Part shown: positions 9,159 through 18,860 of the stretch, piece by piece | Numbering within the stretch: the stretch's first letter is position 1 | Layout of the letters: every line of letters begins with the position of its first letter | Source: Bradyrhizobium sp. 186 | GTDB taxonomy: Bacteria > Pseudomonadota > Alphaproteobacteria > Rhizobiales > Xanthobacteraceae | Reading direction: 5' to 3' | DNA: 64,000 nt | Assembly: GCF_023101685.1 (NCBI RefSeq) | Contig: NZ_CP082164.1 | Coordinates: forward strand, 5,208,001-5,272,000 | Position numbers and translations under genes: made by a program | The notes under the pieces: model-generated | Databases searched by the model: none | What the model saw: the letters and a program-made list of their open reading frames with translations, nothing else | What the model was told of the DNA's origin: nothing

Positions 9159-9689
9159 ATGCTTGGTTTCGTGTTCGGCCTCAATGCCCGCCTCGGGCGT
9201 TTGCATTTCTTTCTGGCCACGGTCGCGCTTGCGATCGTGATGACCGCGATCTGCTTTGCGATCGCGACGGCCGTGCTGCGCGATACCTCGCCCGGCATGA
9301 TGCGTCCGGAAGACCTCATGAAGAGCTGGGCGACCATAGCCGCCATCGCCTTCTTCGGACTTGCGACCCTCACACTGCAATCGATGCGAATCCGCGATAT
9401 AGGTTGGGATCCGGTGTGCGTGATTCCGGCATGGCTCGCGCTCGTGATCGTCGATCACCTCGTCGCGACCCGGTTTCCGACCTGGGCCATCGGCCACGAG
9501 CATCAGGGCACGATTGTCGGCGGGCTGGTCAACCTCGCGCTGCTGCTCGCGCTTATGTTCTGGCCGAGCGGCGACCGCGAAGACTCCTATGGCAATCCTG
9601 AGCCGCCGCGCTCCAGCGCCAGATCCTCGGCTTCGCATGACCGTCTGGCGCGCATCTCCCAGGGAACGCCGCGTCCGACCTGGGGCTAG
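9159..9689 (+). CDS. DUF805 family inner-membrane protein
   Basis: About 176 residues with three to four membrane spans. The family pattern is visible in NARLGRLHFFLATV near the start and MRIRDIGWDPV in the middle, matching the GR-x-R-xx-F and RLRDIG-W motifs of DUF805 (YhaH-like) proteins. The C-terminal 45 residues are hydrophilic and low in complexity. An upstream ATG at 9135 is possible, but AAGGGG sits at a proper distance before 9159. Function is unknown for the family. It lies alone between the aap operon and the opposing cysK. Confidence 0.78.
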   Translation: MLGFVFGLNARLGRLHFFLATVALAIVMTAICFAIATAVLRDTSPGMMRPEDLMKSWATIAAIAFFGLATLTLQSMRIRDIGWDPVCVIPAWLALVIVDHLVATRFPTWAIGHEHQGTIVGGLVNLALLLALMFWPSGDREDSYGNPEPPRSSARSSASHDRLARISQGTPRPTWG

Positions 9690-9717
9690 ACGGATCTGGA
9701 GCTAGACGGATCAGGCG

Positions 9718-10752
9718 CTAGACGAACGGCGGCTTGATGTTGCTGCGCTTCTCCAGCCACTCCGGCACCGGGAGGTTCTTGGCGCGCATGAAGTCCGCAT
9801 TGAAGAGTTTCGACTGATAGCGGCTGCCGGAATCGCAGAGCACGGTCACGATCGTCTTGCCCGGCCCAAGTTGCTTGGCGAGGCGCATGGCGCCGGCGAT
9901 ATTGATGCCGGTCGAGCCGCCGAGGCACAGGCCTTCGTGCTGGAGCAGCTCGTAGATCACGGTGACGGCTTCGGCGTCGGGGATGAGATAGGCATCATCG
10001 ACCTTGGCGGTCTCCACGATTGCGGTCGCTCGGTTGAGGCCGATGCCCTCGGTGATCGAGCCGCCCGGTGTGGCCTTGGGGTCGCCGGTCCTGAAATATT
10101 CGTACATGCCCGCGCCATGCGGGTCGGCGCAGGCAATCCTGACATTCTTGTTCTTCTCCTTCAGGAAGCGGCTGATGCCGGCGAGCGTGCCGCCGCTGCC
10201 GACCGAGCAGACGAAGCCGTCGACCTTGCCGCTGGTCTGCTCCCAGATCTCGGGACCTGTGGATTCGTAATGCGCCTTCGCATTGTCGAGATTGTTCCAC
10301 TGGTCTGCGAACAGCACGCCATTGGGCTCGGTCTTGCGCAGCTCGTCGGCGAGCCGGCGGCCGACATGCTGATAGCTGTTGGGATTGGCATAGGGCAGGG
10401 CCGGCACTTCGATCAGCTCGGCGCCGCACAGCTTCAGAAAATCCTTCTTCTCCTGGCTCTGCGTCTCCGGGATCACGATCAGCGTCCGGTAGCCGCGGGC
10501 GCTGGCCACGACCGCAAGCCCGATACCGGTATTGCCGGCGGTCGATTCCACCACGAGTCCGCCGGGCTTGAGCTCGCCGCGCTTCTCCGCCTCGATGATC
10601 ATCCATTTCCCCGCGCGGTCCTTCACGGACTGGCCGGGATTCATGAACTCGGCCTTGCCGAGAATGGTGCAGCCGGTCGCTTCCGAGGCGCGCTCGAGCT
10701 TGATCAGCGGGGTGTTGCCGATGGCTTCGACAACGTCGTTTTTGATGGTCAT
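9718..10752 (-). CDS. cysK: Cysteine synthase A (O-acetylserine sulfhydrylase)
   Basis: A 344-residue PLP enzyme of the beta family that makes cysteine from O-acetylserine and sulfide. The PLP lysine is K44 in NPGQSVKDRAG; the substrate loop STAGNTGIGLA and the phosphate-binding GSGGTLAGIS are intact. It is about 20-30 residues longer than enteric CysK because of a C-terminal extension after the QSKLFN segment. The ATG at 10752 is preferred to a TTG three codons upstream. It is downstream of, and on the same strand as, the cfa gene, with a small hairpin between them. A CBS-like paralogue role cannot be excluded. Confidence 0.88.
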   Translation of the reverse strand: MTIKNDVVEAIGNTPLIKLERASEATGCTILGKAEFMNPGQSVKDRAGKWMIIEAEKRGELKPGGLVVESTAGNTGIGLAVVASARGYRTLIVIPETQSQEKKDFLKLCGAELIEVPALPYANPNSYQHVGRRLADELRKTEPNGVLFADQWNNLDNAKAHYESTGPEIWEQTSGKVDGFVCSVGSGGTLAGISRFLKEKNKNVRIACADPHGAGMYEYFRTGDPKATPGGSITEGIGLNRATAIVETAKVDDAYLIPDAEAVTVIYELLQHEGLCLGGSTGINIAGAMRLAKQLGPGKTIVTVLCDSGSRYQSKLFNADFMRAKNLPVPEWLEKRSNIKPPFV

Positions 10753-10787
10753 GTCAGGCAATTACCGGCTGGTTATGACGTGGGCGC

Positions 10788-10806
10788 CGACCCTAAAGGA
10801 GGGTCG
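10788..10806 (-). terminator. Hairpin between cfa and cysK
   Basis: CGACCCT and AGGGTCG form a 7-bp stem with a five-base loop, 30 bp beyond the cfa stop in its direction of transcription. There is no T-run after it, so it is either a weak or factor-dependent terminator or a processing hairpin. Confidence 0.35.
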
Positions 10807-10835
10807 CCGGGCATACAAGCCGACCCCGTCAACTC

Positions 10836-12065
10836 TTATTGCTGCTTTGCGAAGATGACCTGTCGGACGTCGATATTTCCCGATAGGAATCCGGCCTCGC
10901 AATAGGAGAGGTAGTACTCCCACAGCCGCCGGAACCGGTCGTCGAAACCGAGCGGGACGAGGCCCGGCCAGGCGGTGCGGAAGTTATTTCGCCAAGTGGC
11001 AAGCGTCTTGGCATAATCTTGTCCGAAGATGCGCTCGCGGATGACGGGAACGCCGAAGCGGTCCCCGAGCGACTTGAGCACGGCGGGCGAAGGCAGCATG
11101 CCGCCGGGAAAGACGTAGCGCTGGATGAAGTCGACCTCGCGCCGGTAGCTCTGGAACAGCTTGTCCTGGATGGTGATGGCCTGGATGCCGGCGAGGCCAT
11201 CAGGCAGCAGCCGGTCCCGCAACTGTGCGAAATATTTCGGCCAGAACCGCTCGCCGACGGCCTCGATCATCTCGATCGAGGCGATCCGGTCGTAACGGTC
11301 GCGCTCGTCGCGATAATCCTGGAGCCGTATCTCGACTTTCTCGGCAAGGCCCGCTTCGTAAATGCGCTTGCGGGCGAAATCGCGCTGCTCAGTCGAGATC
11401 GTCAGGCCGACCACGCTTGTGCCGAACGTCTTTGCGGCGAATTCGGCAAAGCCGCCCCAGCCGCAGCCGATCTCGAGCAGCTTCTGGTCGGGCTTCAAGT
11501 CGAGCGCCTCGGCGAGCTTGCGGTATTTGTTGGTCTGCGCGGCCGTGAGATCGGCAGTGCTCTCCTCGAACAGGGCCGAGGAATAGGTCATGCTGGGATC
11601 GAGCCAGGCCGAATAGAACGCGTTGCCGATGTCGTAATGGGCGTGGATGTTGCGCCGCGCCTGGCTCCGAGTGTTGCGGTTGAACCAGTGCTGCACCACC
11701 TGGACAAGCCGCATCAGCGGCTTGTCGCGCAGCATGGCCTGGATCAAATCGTGGTTGACGCAGAACAGATAGAGGAATTGCGTGAGGTCCGGCGTATCCC
11801 AGTCGCCGGCGAGATAGGCTTCCGCAATGCCGATGTCGCCGCCGTTGATCAGGCGCGAGGCAAAGCCGTAATTATGCAGCCGCATCACCGCATTCGGGCC
11901 CGGCTCCTGCCCGCCGAGCCGGATCACGCGCTCATCGGGCAGAATGACGTCGAGCGTCCCGCGCCTTAGCCGCGAGCCGAAGGCGAGCGCAAGGCGAACC
12001 ATGCGCGGCAGGTCGGCAAGCACTGTTTCGATGTTGTCGGGCGTCACCGAAACGACATTCGACAT
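10836..12065 (-). CDS. cfa: Cyclopropane-fatty-acyl-phospholipid synthase family protein
   Basis: A 409-residue SAM-dependent enzyme that methylenates unsaturated acyl chains of membrane phospholipids. The SAM site is LEIGCGWGGFAEFAA, with the CFA-family segments HYDIGNAFYSAWLDPSMTYS upstream and FIQRYVFPGGMLPS downstream. The N-terminal 120 residues match the lipid-binding domain of this family. Several in-frame ATGs lie upstream; the one at 12065 was chosen because AGGTGATGGA precedes it, though 12077 would add only four residues. The open frame runs further to 12233 but that part overlaps the likely promoter. In rhizobia such enzymes act in acid and stationary-phase adaptation. Confidence 0.87.
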   Translation of the reverse strand: MSNVVSVTPDNIETVLADLPRMVRLALAFGSRLRRGTLDVILPDERVIRLGGQEPGPNAVMRLHNYGFASRLINGGDIGIAEAYLAGDWDTPDLTQFLYLFCVNHDLIQAMLRDKPLMRLVQVVQHWFNRNTRSQARRNIHAHYDIGNAFYSAWLDPSMTYSSALFEESTADLTAAQTNKYRKLAEALDLKPDQKLLEIGCGWGGFAEFAAKTFGTSVVGLTISTEQRDFARKRIYEAGLAEKVEIRLQDYRDERDRYDRIASIEMIEAVGERFWPKYFAQLRDRLLPDGLAGIQAITIQDKLFQSYRREVDFIQRYVFPGGMLPSPAVLKSLGDRFGVPVIRERIFGQDYAKTLATWRNNFRTAWPGLVPLGFDDRFRRLWEYYLSYCEAGFLSGNIDVRQVIFAKQQ

Positions 12066-12171
12066 CGGCGGATCCATCACCTGAACGGGTACGGTCCGAC
12101 CGCGAGCCAGGCGCGCCCAACTCTCCATTTCGCCAAACCCCGGCGCGCCCCGCATACGGTCAGCGACGGAT

Positions 12172-12201
12172 AATATATCTACGGGTTTTGCCGGCCGCCA
12201 A
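12172..12201 (-). promoter_or_regulatory. Putative cfa promoter
   Basis: On the minus strand TTGGCG (12201-12196), an 18-base spacer and TATATT (12177-12172) fit a sigma-70 type promoter. The predicted leader is about 100 nt. The local AT-rich patch is conspicuous in this GC-rich DNA. Confidence 0.42.
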
Positions 12202-12778
12202 GATGGTTTCATCGCGGCGCTGCCCTGCCACAACAGGTCTTGGCACCAGCCGGGGGCCCTTCAGCCAGAGCCGCAAGGTCGAAGAAGGTGACGGCGAGAG
12301 CAGGTTGCTGGGCTGGGCAAGCAGGCCCGTGCCCGTCGCCGACCAATCCCGTTGCGATGACCGTGATGCGCATGCGTAGGTGTGCCCCCGCCTTTGTGTT
12401 TGGCAAGCTACGGTGCGCCGCAGCGAGCATTTCAGTGGAGCGCGGACCGGGTTCGGTGGCTTCAGCTGGAGTGTGGCGGCAATATCACATGAAATCTTGG
12501 TAAGCTTGAACACGCTTCGGAATGGCGCGAGAATGCGAAAAACCATTGCCAGACAGGAACATTTTGTATTCTTGAGGTCCAAGTGACGACGCTAATGGCC
12601 GTTTGCTTCGCAGGTGCGGGACTGTCCCGTACTTCCGCGCCCGGCTAGTATCGGGTTCAGGTTCCGCAGAAAGCATCAACGGTGTGAACGAGTTGCCCAA
12701 AGCCCCCCGACTGTCCTGCCGCGAATCGGTTAATCCGGTTGCGCGGCGGCGGTTCGGTCTGCCCGGCAGGGGGTGGAT
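12202..12778. other. Intergenic region between cfa and the RND operon
   Basis: About 580 bp between divergent genes. Short open frames exist on both strands, but none has a convincing ribosome site or a recognisable product. The only structured element I see is the dyad at 12614-12632. Confidence 0.5.
12614..12632. promoter_or_regulatory. 19-bp dyad, candidate operator of the RND efflux operon
   Basis: GTGCGGGAC-T-GTCCCGTAC is an inverted repeat with 8 of 9 arm positions paired around a single central base. It is about 150 bp before the first efflux gene and just upstream of TAGTAT (12646-12651), a possible -10. Size and symmetry fit a TetR or MarR family operator. No repressor gene is next to the operon. 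Confidence 0.4.
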
Positions 12779-14257
12779 GTGACACAGCGAGTTCCGGCGA
12801 TCGCCATTCGGCGATCCGTTGGTCCTGCTTCCCGGACGCTGCGTGCGGCGCGCTGGGTCGCGGTGCTGTGCCTGGCGACAAGCTCGGGGGCTTGCGTCCT
12901 GACCCAGGATCTCCCCGATCCCGCGCTCGACGTTCCCGCGCAATACAAGTACGCCGGCAAGCCGGATGCGCCGCCCACCATGGATTGGTGGCGCGGCTTC
13001 CGCTCGGCGGAGCTGACGCAACTGGTGGAAGAGGCACAGACCGTCAACCTCGACATCGCCGCCGCCGTCTCACGTATCGTCGAGGCCGACGCCCAGGCGC
13101 GGCAGGCCGGCGCGGCGTTGCTGCCGAGCCTGTCGGGCAGCGGATCGGAGACCTATTCGCGCACCTCCGGCGCGAGCGCGTCGGGCCTGTCCATCGGCGG
13201 CCGGGAGGTCGTCAACTATTCGGCTTCGCTCAGCGCAAGCTACCAGCTCGATTTCTGGGGCCAGAACCGCGATGCGTTGCAAACGGCGGAGGAGACGGCG
13301 AATGCCAATCGCTTCGACCGTGACGTCGTCGCGCTGACGACGCTTGCAGGCGTCGCCAATGCCTATTTCCAGGTTTTGGCCTCGCAGGATCGCCTGAAGA
13401 CAGCACAGCGCAACATCGCCAGCGCGCAGCGCATCCTCGATGCCATCCGCGAGCGCCGCAAGGCCGGCACCGGCACCGATCTCGACGTCGCACAGCAGGA
13501 AAGCGTACTCGCCAACCAGAAGGCGCTGGTGCCGCCGCTGCGCCAGACGCTCGACCAGAACGTCAATGCGCTCGCCGTGCTGGTGTCGCGGCCGCCGGAG
13601 AGCGTGCGCGTGCTCGGCGGCTCGCTGAACCGGATCGCGATCCCGCGCGTGACGCCCGGCCTGCCGTCAGAGTTGCTGACGCAGCGGCCCGACATTCGCA
13701 GGCAGGAGGCGCAACTCGCCTCCGCCACTGCGAACATCGGCAATGCCCGTGCGCAGTTCTTTCCGACCATCCAGTTGACCGGCAATGGCGGTTATCAAAG
13801 CTCGGCGCTGGTGTCGCTGTTCCAGCCGCATGCGGCGTTCTTCCAGCTCGTCGGCAGCGCGACGCAGCCGATTTTCGACGGCGGCAAGATCCTCGGCAAT
13901 TTCGAATTTGCCAAGGCGCGACAGGACGAACTGCTCCAGACCTACCGCAAGACCATCGTCCAGTCCTTTGCCGACGTCGACAATGCGCTGTTCTCGATCA
14001 AGCAGACCACGATCAAACTGCAATTGCAGCGTGATGTCCTCACCTCCTCGCGCCGCGCCTTCGATCTCTCCGAGCAGCAATTGCGCGCCGGCACCGCCGA
14101 CATCGTCACCGTGCTCAACACGCAACTCACCCTGTTCCAGGCCGAGGACGCGCTGTCGCAGGCGCAGCTGGCCCGCTTGCTTGCGATCGTCAGCCTGTAT
14201 CAGGCGCTCGGCGGCGGCTGGGAGCCGCGAATGGAGAAACCGGTCAATGCTCTTTAA
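12779..14257 (+). CDS. RND efflux outer-membrane lipoprotein (OprM/NodT family)
   Basis: A 492-residue outer-membrane factor. A signal peptide ends in a lipobox at SSGAC (Cys about residue 39), so the mature protein is lipidated. Two copies of the outer membrane efflux repeat follow, with the family features MDWWRGFRSAELTQLV and a C-terminal LNTQLTLFQAEDAL. It forms the trimeric outer-membrane channel of a tripartite drug exporter. Two GTG starts are possible; 12779 is preferred because AGGGGGT lies at a good distance, while 12773 is too close to it. Its end overlaps the adaptor start. Confidence 0.9.
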   Translation: MTQRVPAIAIRRSVGPASRTLRAARWVAVLCLATSSGACVLTQDLPDPALDVPAQYKYAGKPDAPPTMDWWRGFRSAELTQLVEEAQTVNLDIAAAVSRIVEADAQARQAGAALLPSLSGSGSETYSRTSGASASGLSIGGREVVNYSASLSASYQLDFWGQNRDALQTAEETANANRFDRDVVALTTLAGVANAYFQVLASQDRLKTAQRNIASAQRILDAIRERRKAGTGTDLDVAQQESVLANQKALVPPLRQTLDQNVNALAVLVSRPPESVRVLGGSLNRIAIPRVTPGLPSELLTQRPDIRRQEAQLASATANIGNARAQFFPTIQLTGNGGYQSSALVSLFQPHAAFFQLVGSATQPIFDGGKILGNFEFAKARQDELLQTYRKTIVQSFADVDNALFSIKQTTIKLQLQRDVLTSSRRAFDLSEQQLRAGTADIVTVLNTQLTLFQAEDALSQAQLARLLAIVSLYQALGGGWEPRMEKPVNAL

Positions 14258-15674
14258 GCCGGACACGAAAGAAGGCGCGAAGGAAGGGACGGCGAAAAAG
14301 TCGCGCGGCCGCGGCTTCGTCATGACCCTGATCACGCTCGCGATCCTCGGCGGCCTCGGCTATCTCGGCTGGACCGTCATGCATCAGCAGCCGCAGGCCA
14401 ACAATCGCAACCAGCGGCCCGATCTGCCGGTGCCGGTGCTGGCGGCGACGCCGCGCATCCAGGACGTTCCGGTCTATCTCGACGGCGTCGGCGCGATCCG
14501 CGCGCTCAACACCGTGACCGTGCGCTCGCAGGTCGACGGCAAGCTGATCGCGGTAAACTTTACCGAAGGCCAGGACGTCAAGAAGGGTGACGTCGTCGGC
14601 GAGATCGATCCTGCGATCTACCAGGCGGCCTATGACCAGGCTGTCGCCAAGAAGGCGCAGGACCAGGCCCAGCTCGCCAACCAACGCATCGACCTCACCC
14701 GCTACGAGCAGCTCGCGGCTACCAATGCCGGCTCCAAGCAGCAGGCCGATACGCAGCGCGCGCTGGTCGCGCAGACCGAGGCGCTGGTCAAGGCCGACCA
14801 GGCCGCGATCGACAATGCGGCGGCGACGCTGAGCTACACCAAGATCGTGGCGCCGATCTCGGGTCGCGCCGGCCTGCGCCAGGTCGACCAGGGCAACATC
14901 ATCCACGCCTCCGACACCACGGGACTCGTGGTGATCACGCAGTTGCGGCCGATCGCAGTGTGGTTCAGCCTGCCGCAGCAGCAGATCATGCGGGTCAACG
15001 CCGCGGCCGCCAAGGGGGCGCTTGCGGTGGACGTATTCGGCAACGACGGCGTCACCGTGATCGACACCGGCAAGCTGACCGGAATCGACAACCAGGTCGA
15101 TCAGACCACCGGCACGCTCAAGCTCAAGGCGGAATTTCCCAACGCCAATTACCAGCTCTGGCCCGGCCAGTTCGTCAATGTTCGGCTCAAGGTCGAGACA
15201 CTGGCGCAGGCGCTGGTGGTGCCGACGTCGGCAGTGCAGCGCGGCCCGATCGGGACCTTCAGCTACGTCATCGGTGAGGGCGACATCGCCTCGGCCAAGC
15301 CCGTCACGGTGACGCAGCAGAACGAACATGACGCGGTGATCGCGAGCGGCCTGTCGCCGAATGACCGGGTCGTCACCACCGGGTTTGCCAATCTGTCCGA
15401 CGGTTCCAAGGTGATTGTGGGCCGCGACGACCAGACGCCATCGGCCGATCTGGCGCCACGCAAGCGCTCGCGCGGGCCGCAGGGCAATGACGCACAGAAG
15501 GGCGGTCAGGCCAAGGACGGTCAGACCAAGGATGGCCAATCGAAGGACGGCGCCAAGGACGGGCAGGAACGCCGCGCCAAGCGCATCAACGGCGAGGGCG
15601 ACCAGAAGGGCCAAACCGGACCGGCACCGGCGCAGGGGACTGAACCATCGGGAAGTGGAGCCAAGCAGCCATGA
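14247..15674 (+). CDS. mdtA: RND efflux periplasmic adaptor (MdtA-like)
   Basis: A 475-residue membrane fusion protein. It has an N-terminal membrane anchor (residues about 25-43), the lipoyl half-motifs VRSQVDGKLIAVNFTEGQDV and KIVAPISGRAGLRQVDQGN flanking a helical hairpin, and beta-barrel and membrane-proximal domains typical of MdtA/AcrA. The last 60 residues are a low-complexity tail with repeated KDGQ units, longer than in enteric MdtA. The start at 14247 overlaps the outer-membrane gene by 11 bp. The adaptor links the inner-membrane pumps to the outer-membrane channel. Confidence 0.9.
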   Translation: MLFKPDTKEGAKEGTAKKSRGRGFVMTLITLAILGGLGYLGWTVMHQQPQANNRNQRPDLPVPVLAATPRIQDVPVYLDGVGAIRALNTVTVRSQVDGKLIAVNFTEGQDVKKGDVVGEIDPAIYQAAYDQAVAKKAQDQAQLANQRIDLTRYEQLAATNAGSKQQADTQRALVAQTEALVKADQAAIDNAAATLSYTKIVAPISGRAGLRQVDQGNIIHASDTTGLVVITQLRPIAVWFSLPQQQIMRVNAAAAKGALAVDVFGNDGVTVIDTGKLTGIDNQVDQTTGTLKLKAEFPNANYQLWPGQFVNVRLKVETLAQALVVPTSAVQRGPIGTFSYVIGEGDIASAKPVTVTQQNEHDAVIASGLSPNDRVVTTGFANLSDGSKVIVGRDDQTPSADLAPRKRSRGPQGNDAQKGGQAKDGQTKDGQSKDGAKDGQERRAKRINGEGDQKGQTGPAPAQGTEPSGSGAKQP

Positions 15675-15710
15675 TCCCGACAACAGCCGCTTGAGCGGCA
15701 GGCGCGTCTC

Positions 15711-18700
15711 ATGGGCGTCTCCGAACCCTTCATCCGCCGGCCGATCGCGACCTCGCTGCTCGGCATCGCTCTGCTGATCGGCGGTGCGCTCGGCTATTTC
15801 GCGCTGCCGGTCTCCGCGCTGCCGCAGGTCGACTTCCCGACCGTGCAGGTGACGACGCAGCTGCCCGGCGCGAGCCCCGACGTGATCGCCTCGCTGATCA
15901 CCGCGCCCCTGGAGCGGCAGCTCGGCCAGATTCCGTCGCTGTCGGCGATGAACTCGACGAGCTCGTTCGGCGTCAGCCAGATCTCGCTCCAGTTCGATCT
16001 CAACCGCGACATCGATGGCGCGACCCAGGACGTGCAGGCCGCCATCAACGCCGCGGCGGGCGTTCTGCCAAAAACGCTGCCCTATCCGCCGACCTACGCC
16101 AAGGTGAACCCGGCCGATGCGCCGGTGATGACGCTGGCGCTGCGCTCCGACACGATCTCGCTCCGGGCGATGAGCGACATCGCCGACACGCTGCTGGCGC
16201 AGCGGCTGAGCCAGATTTCCGGCGTCGGACGGGTCTCGGTGCTCGGCGGGCTGAAGCCGGCCGTGCGCATCCAGGCCGACCTCGCGCGCCTAGCGGCCTA
16301 TGGCATCGCCATGGAGGATCTGCGCACCGCGATCGCCAACGCCAACGTCTCCGGGCCGAAGGGATCGCTCGACGGCGCGCAGCAGGCCTACATCATCGCC
16401 GCCAACGACCAGATCGCCGCGGCCGACGCCTACAGGCCGATCATCATCGCCTACCGCAACGGCTCGCCGGTCACGATCGGCGACGTCGCGCAGATCGTCG
16501 ACGGCCTCGAGAACGACCGCACCGGCGGCTGGTATCAGGGCATACCGGCCGTGATCATCGATATTCAGCGCCAGCCCGGCGCCAACATGATCGACGTCGT
16601 CAGCCAGATCCGGGCGGAGATCCCCAAGGTCCAGCGCGCGATTCCGGCCGGCGTGAATCTCACCATCGTCTCCGACCGCACCGTCACCATTCGCGCTTCC
16701 GTCCATGACGTGCAGTTCACGCTGATCCTCAGTGTGGTGCTGGTGACGCTGGTGGTGCTGCTGTTCCTGCGCTCGCTGCGGGCCACGCTGATCGCGGGCG
16801 TGGCGCTGCCGCTGTCGCTGATCACGAGCTTCGGCATCATGTATTTTGCCGGCTTCAGCCTCGACAATCTGTCGCTGATGGCGCTCACCATCGGCACCGG
16901 CTTCGTTGTCGACGACGCCATTGTCATGATCGAGAACATCGTCCGCCACATGGAGAACGGCGAGAGCGCGATGGAGGCCTCGCTGAAGGGCGCCAGTGAA
17001 ATCGGCTTCACCGTGATCTCGCTGACGGTGTCGTTGATCGCGGTGTTCATCCCGCTGCTGTTCATGTCGGGCCTGGTCGGGCGCATGTTCCGCGAATTCG
17101 CGCTGACGCTGACGATCGCGGTCGTGACCTCGGCGGTGGTCTCGCTGACGCTGACGCCGATGATGTGCTCGCGGCTGCTTAAGCACGCCCATGAGGAGCT
17201 GGCGGTGCCGGGTCTCGCGGCGATCAGCCGCTTCATCGACCGCACCGTCGAGGTCTATCACCGGACGCTGCTCTGGGTGCTGGAGCGCCAGCGCGCCACG
17301 CTGGTCGTGACCTTCGCCACGCTGATTGCGACCCTCGTCCTGTACGTGGTCGCGCCAAAAGGCTTCCTGCCGCTCCAGGACACCGCCTCGATCACGGCGG
17401 TGACGGAAGCCGGGGCCGACGTGTCGTTCGCGGAGATGCAGAAGCGGCAGGGCGAGGCCGCCGATTCCATCAAGGCTGACCCGGACGTGACCGGCGTGGT
17501 CTCGGTCATTGGCGCCGGCTCGGTCAACCCGACCACCAATGTCGGGCGCCTCGTCATGACGCTGAAACCCCGCGGCGAGCGGCGCGACGATGTCAGTGTG
17601 GTCATCACGCGGCTGAAGGAGAGGGTGGCCGGCATCCCCGGCATGACCGTCTATTTCCAGCCGGTGCAGGACGTGCAGATATCGACCCAGTCCAGCCGTT
17701 CGCAATACCAGTATACCCTGACCGGCACCGACGCGACATTGGTCTCTGAATGGGCAAGGAAGCTTGTCGCGGAGATGCGGCGCGATCCCTTGTTCAGGGA
17801 CGTGTCCTCCGAGGCGGAGGAAGGCGGCCTGCGGGCGCAGCTCGATGTCGACCGCACCCGCGCCGGCCAGCTCGGCGTCAGCCTCCAGGGCGTCACCGAC
17901 ACGCTGAACGACGCGTTCGCGCAGCGCCAGATCTCGACCATCTACGGCCAGGCCAACCAGTATCGCGTGGTGCTGGAAGCGCTGCCGATGTACCAGCGCG
18001 ATCCCTCGATCCTGTCAAAACTCTATCTGCCGGGTGGTGCGAGCACCACCGTCGGAGCGCCTAACGCCCAGGTGCCGCTGTCTGCGGTGGCGACGCTGAC
18101 GCGCACCACGGCGCCGCTCGCGATCTCGCACCAGGCGCAATTCCCTGCGATCTCGCTCAGCTTCAACCTCGCGCCGGGCGCGGCGCTCGGCGATGCCGTC
18201 GAGGCGGTGAAGACGATCGAGACCCGCATCGAGATGCCCAACAGCATCGTCGGCGTCTATGCAGGTGACGCCGCCGAATTCGCCAAGGCGCTCGCCGGCC
18301 AGCCCTGGCTGCTGCTCGCCGCCGTGATCACGATCTACATCGTGCTCGGCGTGCTCTATGAGAGCTACATCCACCCGATCACCATCCTCTCGACGCTGCC
18401 CTCGGCCGGCGTCGGCGCGATCCTGGCGCTGATGCTGTGCGGTCAGGACCTCTCGGTGATCGGCCTGATCGGCATCATCCTGCTGATGGGCATCGTCAAG
18501 AAGAACGCGATCATGATGATCGACTTCGCGCTCGACGCGGAGCGCAACCAGGGCATGCCGGCGACCGAAGCGATCGTGCAGGCCTGTCTGCTGCGCTTCC
18601 GCCCGATCATGATGACGACGCTGGCGGCGCTGTTCGGCGCGCTGCCGCTCGCGATCGAGAGCGGCACCGGCGCCGAGCTGCGCTTCCCGCTCGGCATCTC

Positions 18701-18860
18701 CATCATCGGCGGCCTGCTGCTCAGCCAGCTCCTGACGCTCTACACCACCCCCGTGATCTACCTGGCGCTCGACCGCATCAACCGCCGCCTCGAGCGCGCG
18801 CTGCCGCCGGTCGAGCCTGGTGGACCGCCGGTCGCGGGTGCTACCGAGGGGATGCAGTGA
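15711..18860 (+). CDS. mdtB: RND multidrug efflux permease (MdtB-like)
   Basis: A 1049-residue hydrophobe/amphiphile efflux pump of the RND superfamily. The start MGVSEPFIRRPIATSLLGIA is characteristic of MdtB/MdtC. The TM4 proton-relay aspartates appear in GTGFVVDDAIVMIEN, and two large periplasmic loops separate the two six-helix halves. MdtB and MdtC homologues usually form mixed trimers with MdtA. It sits 36 bp after the adaptor gene and its stop overlaps the mdtC start by one base. Confidence 0.92.
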   Translation: MGVSEPFIRRPIATSLLGIALLIGGALGYFALPVSALPQVDFPTVQVTTQLPGASPDVIASLITAPLERQLGQIPSLSAMNSTSSFGVSQISLQFDLNRDIDGATQDVQAAINAAAGVLPKTLPYPPTYAKVNPADAPVMTLALRSDTISLRAMSDIADTLLAQRLSQISGVGRVSVLGGLKPAVRIQADLARLAAYGIAMEDLRTAIANANVSGPKGSLDGAQQAYIIAANDQIAAADAYRPIIIAYRNGSPVTIGDVAQIVDGLENDRTGGWYQGIPAVIIDIQRQPGANMIDVVSQIRAEIPKVQRAIPAGVNLTIVSDRTVTIRASVHDVQFTLILSVVLVTLVVLLFLRSLRATLIAGVALPLSLITSFGIMYFAGFSLDNLSLMALTIGTGFVVDDAIVMIENIVRHMENGESAMEASLKGASEIGFTVISLTVSLIAVFIPLLFMSGLVGRMFREFALTLTIAVVTSAVVSLTLTPMMCSRLLKHAHEELAVPGLAAISRFIDRTVEVYHRTLLWVLERQRATLVVTFATLIATLVLYVVAPKGFLPLQDTASITAVTEAGADVSFAEMQKRQGEAADSIKADPDVTGVVSVIGAGSVNPTTNVGRLVMTLKPRGERRDDVSVVITRLKERVAGIPGMTVYFQPVQDVQISTQSSRSQYQYTLTGTDATLVSEWARKLVAEMRRDPLFRDVSSEAEEGGLRAQLDVDRTRAGQLGVSLQGVTDTLNDAFAQRQISTIYGQANQYRVVLEALPMYQRDPSILSKLYLPGGASTTVGAPNAQVPLSAVATLTRTTAPLAISHQAQFPAISLSFNLAPGAALGDAVEAVKTIETRIEMPNSIVGVYAGDAAEFAKALAGQPWLLLAAVITIYIVLGVLYESYIHPITILSTLPSAGVGAILALMLCGQDLSVIGLIGIILLMGIVKKNAIMMIDFALDAERNQGMPATEAIVQACLLRFRPIMMTTLAALFGALPLAIESGTGAELRFPLGISIIGGLLLSQLLTLYTTPVIYLALDRINRRLERALPPVEPGGPPVAGATEGMQ

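Noticed and set aside
12160..12582. A 140-codon minus-strand frame upstream of cfa
   Set aside because: It covers the likely cfa promoter, lacks a ribosome site and has no recognisable domain.
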